NCBI GenBank assembly: GCA_002440265.1
Contig: DJSG01000019.1
Location: 1 to 7,181 of the forward strand
DNA length: 7,181 bases
DNA from: Bacteroidales bacterium UBA6340
Lineage (GTDB): Bacteria; Bacteroidota; Bacteroidia; Bacteroidales; Paludibacteraceae
Direction of reading: 5' to 3'
Each line of letters starts with the position of its first letter. Within the stretch, counting starts at the first letter, position 1. The notes beneath the pieces are model-generated. The model saw only the letters and a program-made list of their open reading frames with translations, ran no database searches and was not told the DNA's origin. A program made the translations under genes and the position numbers. Of this stretch, positions 5,737-7,181 are shown piece by piece.

Positions 5737-7032
5737 ATGGAGCAAGTATTAGAGTTCTTCCGGACAATGGGATTTATGAATATGGACTGGCGTCAAGGTG
5801 TGATGCTGCTCATATCGTTCTTCCTGTTGTATCTGGCTATCAAGAAGCAGTACGAACCGTTGCTGCTCTTGCCTATCGCGTTTGGTATGTTGCTCACCAA
5901 CCTGCCCAACGCCAATATGTTCAACCAAGAGTTGTGGGACTTGTTCCTTGCTAAGGACCTGTTCTATGACCCTAACGTGGTGAATCCTGATTCTATCACC
6001 GATGTATTGGACGCGTTCCGCCACGGTGTGTTGGTGGATGCCGCTCATAGCACCGGTGATATGCTGGCTATTGCCAACCCGTCGTACCATAGTTACGGTG
6101 CGGTGATGAAGAATGCCGGTCTGCTTGACGTACTGTATATAGGTGTCAAGGCGGGTCTGTACCCCTGCTTGATTTTCATTGGTGTAGGTGCTATGACCGA
6201 CTTCGGTCCGCTGATTGCCAACCCTAAATCACTGATGTTGGGTGCTGCTGCCCAGATTGGTATCTTCATTACGTTCCTCTGCGCCAATGCCATCGGCTTC
6301 ACGCCCGCTGAGGCTGGCTCTATTGGTATCATCGGTGGTGCCGACGGTCCTACGTCTATCTACCTGACATCCAAACTGGCTCCGCATTTGCTCGGTCCTA
6401 TTGCTATCGCGGCTTACTCGTATATGGCACTCGTGCCGGTTATCCAACCGCCTATCATGAGGACACTCACCACCAAGAAAGAGCGTCAAATCAAGATGAA
6501 ACAACTCCGCTCGGTCAGCAAAGTCGAGAAGATTGTCTTCCCTGTTGTCATCACCGCTATCGTGGCACTCGTATTGCCCGATGCCGCTCCGCTGATTGGA
6601 TGCCTCATGTTGGGTAACCTGATGAAGGAGTGCGGCGTGGTGGACCGTCTGAGCAAGACCGCACAAAACGAGTTGATGAACATCGTTGTCATCTTCCTCG
6701 GCTTGTCGGTAGGTGCTACCGCTACAGGTGCTACCTTCTTGAATGGCAAGACGATAGCCATCCTCTGTATGGGTATTGTGGCGTTCAGCCTGAGTACCGC
6801 AGGTGGTGTGCTGCTCGCCAAGTTGATGAACCTCTTCTCCAAAGAGAAAATCAACCCGCTCATCGGTTCGGCAGGTGTTAGTGCCGTGCCTATGGCAGCC
6901 CGCGTCAGTCAGATAGAAGGGCAAAAGGCAGACCCGACCAACTTCCTGCTCATGCACGCCATGGGTCCGAATGTGGCCGGTGTCATCGGCTCCGCAGTGG
7001 CTGCAGGTATCCTGCTGTCGATGTTAGGATAA
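5737..7032 (+). CDS. mmdB: Na+-pumping carboxybiotin decarboxylase, beta subunit (OadB family)
   Basis: Integral membrane protein (431 aa; family about 430) that decarboxylates carboxybiotin on MmdC and exports sodium ions. Hydrophobic segments run through the whole protein, starting at about 20-36 and 41-55, with repeated long helices to 429. The residues shown to matter for Na+ and proton transfer in Klebsiella OadB occur at the same numbers: D203 in IIGGADGPTS, Y229 in AAYSYMALVP, and N373, G377, S382 and R389 in KINPLIGSAGVSAVPMAAR. Other family blocks are GAMTDFGPLIANP (151-163), QPPIMRTLT (237-245) and LMHAMGPNVAGVIGSA (405-420). The conserved set points to a working Na+ pump. Members for oxaloacetate, methylmalonyl-CoA and glutaconyl-CoA are hard to separate by this subunit alone; neighbouring mce and mmdA support methylmalonyl-CoA. 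The ATG at 5737 gives the expected N-terminus. Last gene of the operon, followed by a terminator. Confidence 0.95.
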   Translation: MEQVLEFFRTMGFMNMDWRQGVMLLISFFLLYLAIKKQYEPLLLLPIAFGMLLTNLPNANMFNQELWDLFLAKDLFYDPNVVNPDSITDVLDAFRHGVLVDAAHSTGDMLAIANPSYHSYGAVMKNAGLLDVLYIGVKAGLYPCLIFIGVGAMTDFGPLIANPKSLMLGAAAQIGIFITFLCANAIGFTPAEAGSIGIIGGADGPTSIYLTSKLAPHLLGPIAIAAYSYMALVPVIQPPIMRTLTTKKERQIKMKQLRSVSKVEKIVFPVVITAIVALVLPDAAPLIGCLMLGNLMKECGVVDRLSKTAQNELMNIVVIFLGLSVGATATGATFLNGKTIAILCMGIVAFSLSTAGGVLLAKLMNLFSKEKINPLIGSAGVSAVPMAARVSQIEGQKADPTNFLLMHAMGPNVAGVIGSAVAAGILLSMLG

Positions 7033-7059
7033 TACGCATAAATATAGACATTACAAGGG

Positions 7060-7095
7060 GAACTGCTTGACATTTTCAAGTGGTTCTCTTTTTTT
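7060..7095 (+). terminator. Intrinsic terminator of the mce-mmd operon
   Basis: GAACTGCTTGA (7060-7070) pairs with TCAAGTGGTTC (7076-7086) around a 5-base loop, forming 11 pairs with two G-U wobbles. It may extend outward by a few more pairs. A T-rich tract with seven consecutive T follows (7087-7095). It begins 28 bases after the mmdB stop, so it should end the operon transcript. Confidence 0.8.
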
Positions 7096-7113
7096 GTTGC
7101 CTGCTGTTCACTG

Positions 7114-7148
7114 CACATTGCGCATTACGCATTATGCATTGCGCATTG
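7114..7148. repeat. Five tandem 7-bp repeats (YGCATTR)
   Basis: Consecutive heptamers are CACATTG, CGCATTA, CGCATTA, TGCATTG and CGCATTG. The core CATT is constant and variation is mostly at the first and last positions. Several junctions create the palindromes TGCGCA and ATGCAT. It lies just after the operon terminator, in non-coding DNA. Heptamer short tandem repeats are known in some bacterial genomes; whether this family is repeated elsewhere in this genome cannot be seen. The remaining 33 bases hold nothing I recognise. Confidence 0.75.
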
Positions 7149-7181
7149 TTTATCGGGTTATTAGTACGAACTATGTTGAAA

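Overview
This window looks like chromosomal DNA from a member of the Bacteroidota, most likely order Bacteroidales. The evidence is two matches to the Bacteroidota promoter (TTTG, then TAnnTTTG after 20 bases), a secreted protein ending in a type IX secretion (T9SS) type A sorting signal, A-rich leaders in front of start codons, and a methylmalonyl-CoA/succinate-propionate gene cluster of the kind found in these fermenters. No species can be named from the sequence alone.

Layout. Positions 22-1632 (minus strand) hold a secreted endonuclease/exonuclease/phosphatase-family protein with its own promoter. Positions 1684-2348 hold no gene I can support. They carry several kinds of repeats: overlapping GC-rich hairpins, three 11-bp direct repeats, a cluster of seven GTGTAAC motifs, and a palindromic element of about 150 bp with perfect 10-bp terminal inverted repeats. 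From 2349 to about 7095 there is one plus-strand transcription unit: promoter, structured leader of about 147 bases, then mce, mmdA, mmdD (oadG-like), mmdC and mmdB (oadB-like), and an intrinsic terminator. A tract of five 7-bp repeats follows at 7114-7148.

How the operon works. Methylmalonyl-CoA epimerase interconverts the R form, made by methylmalonyl-CoA mutase (not in this window), and the S form. MmdA moves the carboxyl group of (S)-methylmalonyl-CoA to biotin on MmdC, releasing propionyl-CoA. The membrane subunit MmdB decarboxylates carboxybiotin and exports Na+, and MmdD is the small membrane anchor that holds the complex together. The set converts the last steps of succinate-to-propionate fermentation into a sodium gradient. 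No biotin carboxylase gene is present here, which fits a decarboxylase rather than an ATP-dependent propionyl-CoA carboxylase.

Most notable. MmdC carries two complete biotinyl domains in tandem, each with an intact ESMKM biotinylation site, instead of the usual one. The palindromic and motif-rich intergenic region upstream of the operon is the other part not explained by ordinary gene content.
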